From: Baylisascaris procyonis
Taxonomy: Eukaryota > Nematoda > Chromadorea > Rhabditida > Ascarididae
Direction: 5' to 3'
Length of the DNA: 64,000 nucleotides
Assembly (NCBI GenBank): GCA_037389465.1
Contig: JAZARR010000170.1
Coordinates: 868,001 to 932,000, forward strand
Shown here: positions 62,738 through 64,000 of the stretch, piece after piece
Layout of the letters: each line of letters begins with the position of its first letter
How positions within the stretch are numbered: the first letter of the stretch is position 1
Made by a program: the position numbers and the translations under genes
Notes under the pieces: model-generated
The model's input: only the letters and a program-made list of their open reading frames with translations
The model's database searches: none
Told to the model about the DNA's origin: nothing

Positions 62738-63664
62738 GTGCTAAGTTCATCCGAATTTCTGCTTGGTATATAAACCAAATTCGCGTTTTGAGACATATTG
62801 AAATGGAGTTTGTCCGGTAGCCATTTGAAGTTGAGGTTAGCATTGATTACATTTCGGGATGGAAAGGGCGTGATTTATTTGTGCCAGGCAGCATCTCGAT
62901 ATCGGGGCTTTTTTTTTGCAGTAGCGATTTTTGCGAGATGGGTATTTGCATGATCGTCATTTAGTGTTTTTGGGCAACGAATTCGGCCAGGCACTGAGCA
63001 AAAAGGATTTAATATGCCATTAAAAATGCTCATCAATTTTCCTGGTATAGTTTCATAAACCACTGGGAAAATGTTGAGTGATGATTGTTTCAGACTGCTG
63101 CCACTTATGGAAATCCAGCACGATTGTTCGAGCCAGTTAGCCAACCGGCAGACAAATCGAAGCATGTGAGTTGTATTTGCATATTGCCATGCTTTTAGAC
63201 GATTGGTTTTTAAACTGGTTCAGGAATGACGAAGAAAGATGTATTGAAAAGGTCTCGTTTTTTTTGGGTTTTTCATGCACTGCCAAGATTACATTGATGA
63301 AACGGAAAGGGGCTATCTAATATGGTATAGATTTTCTACTTCATCAAAAGCTCATTCCTAGCAAAGGATTCTTTTTTTGGTTTATGTGAATGTATAAACG
63401 TTTATATTCTCCGAGATGGCATAGCCAGTAATTCACAGATATTTAAGGAATTAAATTACCGATGGTACGAGACACAGAGTCTAGCGGTGGACTCTGCTGT
63501 AGGACCCGTTTTGTGCAGTCTTGAAGGTCTTCGGCTACTGGTCTGCTGTGACGATTATATCAGCGTTCGAGTCTATCGGCGGCAAAAATCGTAGTCGAAC
63601 GCAGACGCCCGTCATGTTCAGCATCACTGAAGAAGTTCGTATGCATGCGTCATTTCATTTCTAG
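62738..63664 (+). CDS. Second gene fragment, four exon candidates, continuing past or ending at 63664
   Basis: Segments 62738-62765 (VLSSSEFLL), 62922-62941 (AIFARW), 63094-63165 and 63503-63634 join in phase on the + strand. The third is the best: acceptor GATTGTTTCAG, donor CAT|GTGAGT, reading TAATYGNPARLFEPVSQPAD KSKH. The fourth, after TGCTGTAG, reads DPFCAVLKVFGYWSAVTIIS then AFESIGGKNRSRTQTPVMFS ITEE. It can either splice at GTTCGT (63635) or run to TAG 63662-63664. Hydrophobic stretches in the second and fourth segments could be membrane-associated. No family is recognised. The minus strand here is also open in places (62875-63165), so orientation is not certain. Confidence 0.45.
63094..63165 (+). 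CDS. Best exon of the second gene fragment (72 bases)
   Basis: Strong acceptor TGATTGTTTCAG and strong donor GCAT|GTGAGT enclose exactly 24 codons: TAATYGNPARLFEPVSQPAD then KSKH. The composition is natural and there is no stop in this frame. It overlaps a 96-codon minus-strand frame, which I consider the shadow. Confidence 0.6.
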
Positions 63665-64000
63665 GCATTTTTCACTTCTGTGTAGATTGGATCATTGCCG
63701 CATTAATTAGTAGCCATAAGCCGTACTATATTGTTATGCATATGCAAATTTTACAGTTCCATTCCGCATTTTGGCCCGAAATCTCCCATCAATTTGTTTT
63801 TAAGTCATTATGCAATTAGGGATCTCCTTGAGCAGATTGATTCTTATCGATCTGGTTTCCGAACCGAAATAGCTTCGCTTACAACAGCAATATAAATGAC
63901 GTCAGTGAGGCGTTTCTGTGGATGATAGAAGAGATACACTGGTGAACTATTGCTGTAAATAACAGGTAGATCAGCACAAGCAGCATCCCGAACGTTGAAA
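63665..64000. other. Right edge; nothing recognised
   Basis: Mixed-composition sequence with no convincing exon, repeat or RNA gene. If the second gene fragment continues, its next exon is beyond the window or too short to see. Confidence 0.4.

Overview
This is a eukaryotic genomic window. The right third contains split coding segments bounded by GT and AG, with no bacterial-style operons or ribosome-binding sites, and most of the window is low-complexity repeat. Short exons, introns of mixed length, (TA)n microsatellites and poly-G runs suggest an invertebrate animal, possibly a helminth or other nematode-like genome. I cannot name a species.

Layout: (1) Positions 1-10560 are a degenerate A-rich (AAAAT)n array interrupted by two ~1.35 kb ordinary-composition islands (744-2110 and 6531-7872). 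The islands are diverged copies, part of a ~5.8 kb tandem unit. (2) Positions 10561-11767 are a unique island. (3) From 11768 to 48694 the same kind of array runs in the opposite sense, T-rich (TTTTA)n on the + strand, so the island is the centre of a large inverted repeat. This 37 kb tract is a mosaic of (TTTTA)n, (TTTAGTTTTCT)n blocks, (TA)n tracts, two small unique islands and a dispersed ~75-bp motif with a TTGG...CCAA stem. It also holds many long-range direct repeats, which I read as a nested higher-order repeat. (4) Positions 48770-49592 and 61426-62248 are a near-identical 823-bp pair ending in (TA)n. (5) Positions 49879-61100 hold the best gene candidate: eleven + strand segments whose splice phases fit together, coding for an unrecognised protein with helical, Ser/Pro/Thr-rich and charged parts. 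(6) Positions 62738-63664 hold a second, weaker + strand gene fragment.

The long Phe/Leu/Ile/Tyr-rich open frames across the first 48 kb are by-products of the stop-free pentamer and are not annotated as genes. No conserved enzyme, RNA gene, CRISPR array or recognisable transposase or reverse transcriptase was found. The most unusual content is the architecture of the repeat tract and the 75-bp motif that heads its repeat modules. All repeat and exon boundaries were read by eye and are approximate unless an exact GT/AG is quoted.
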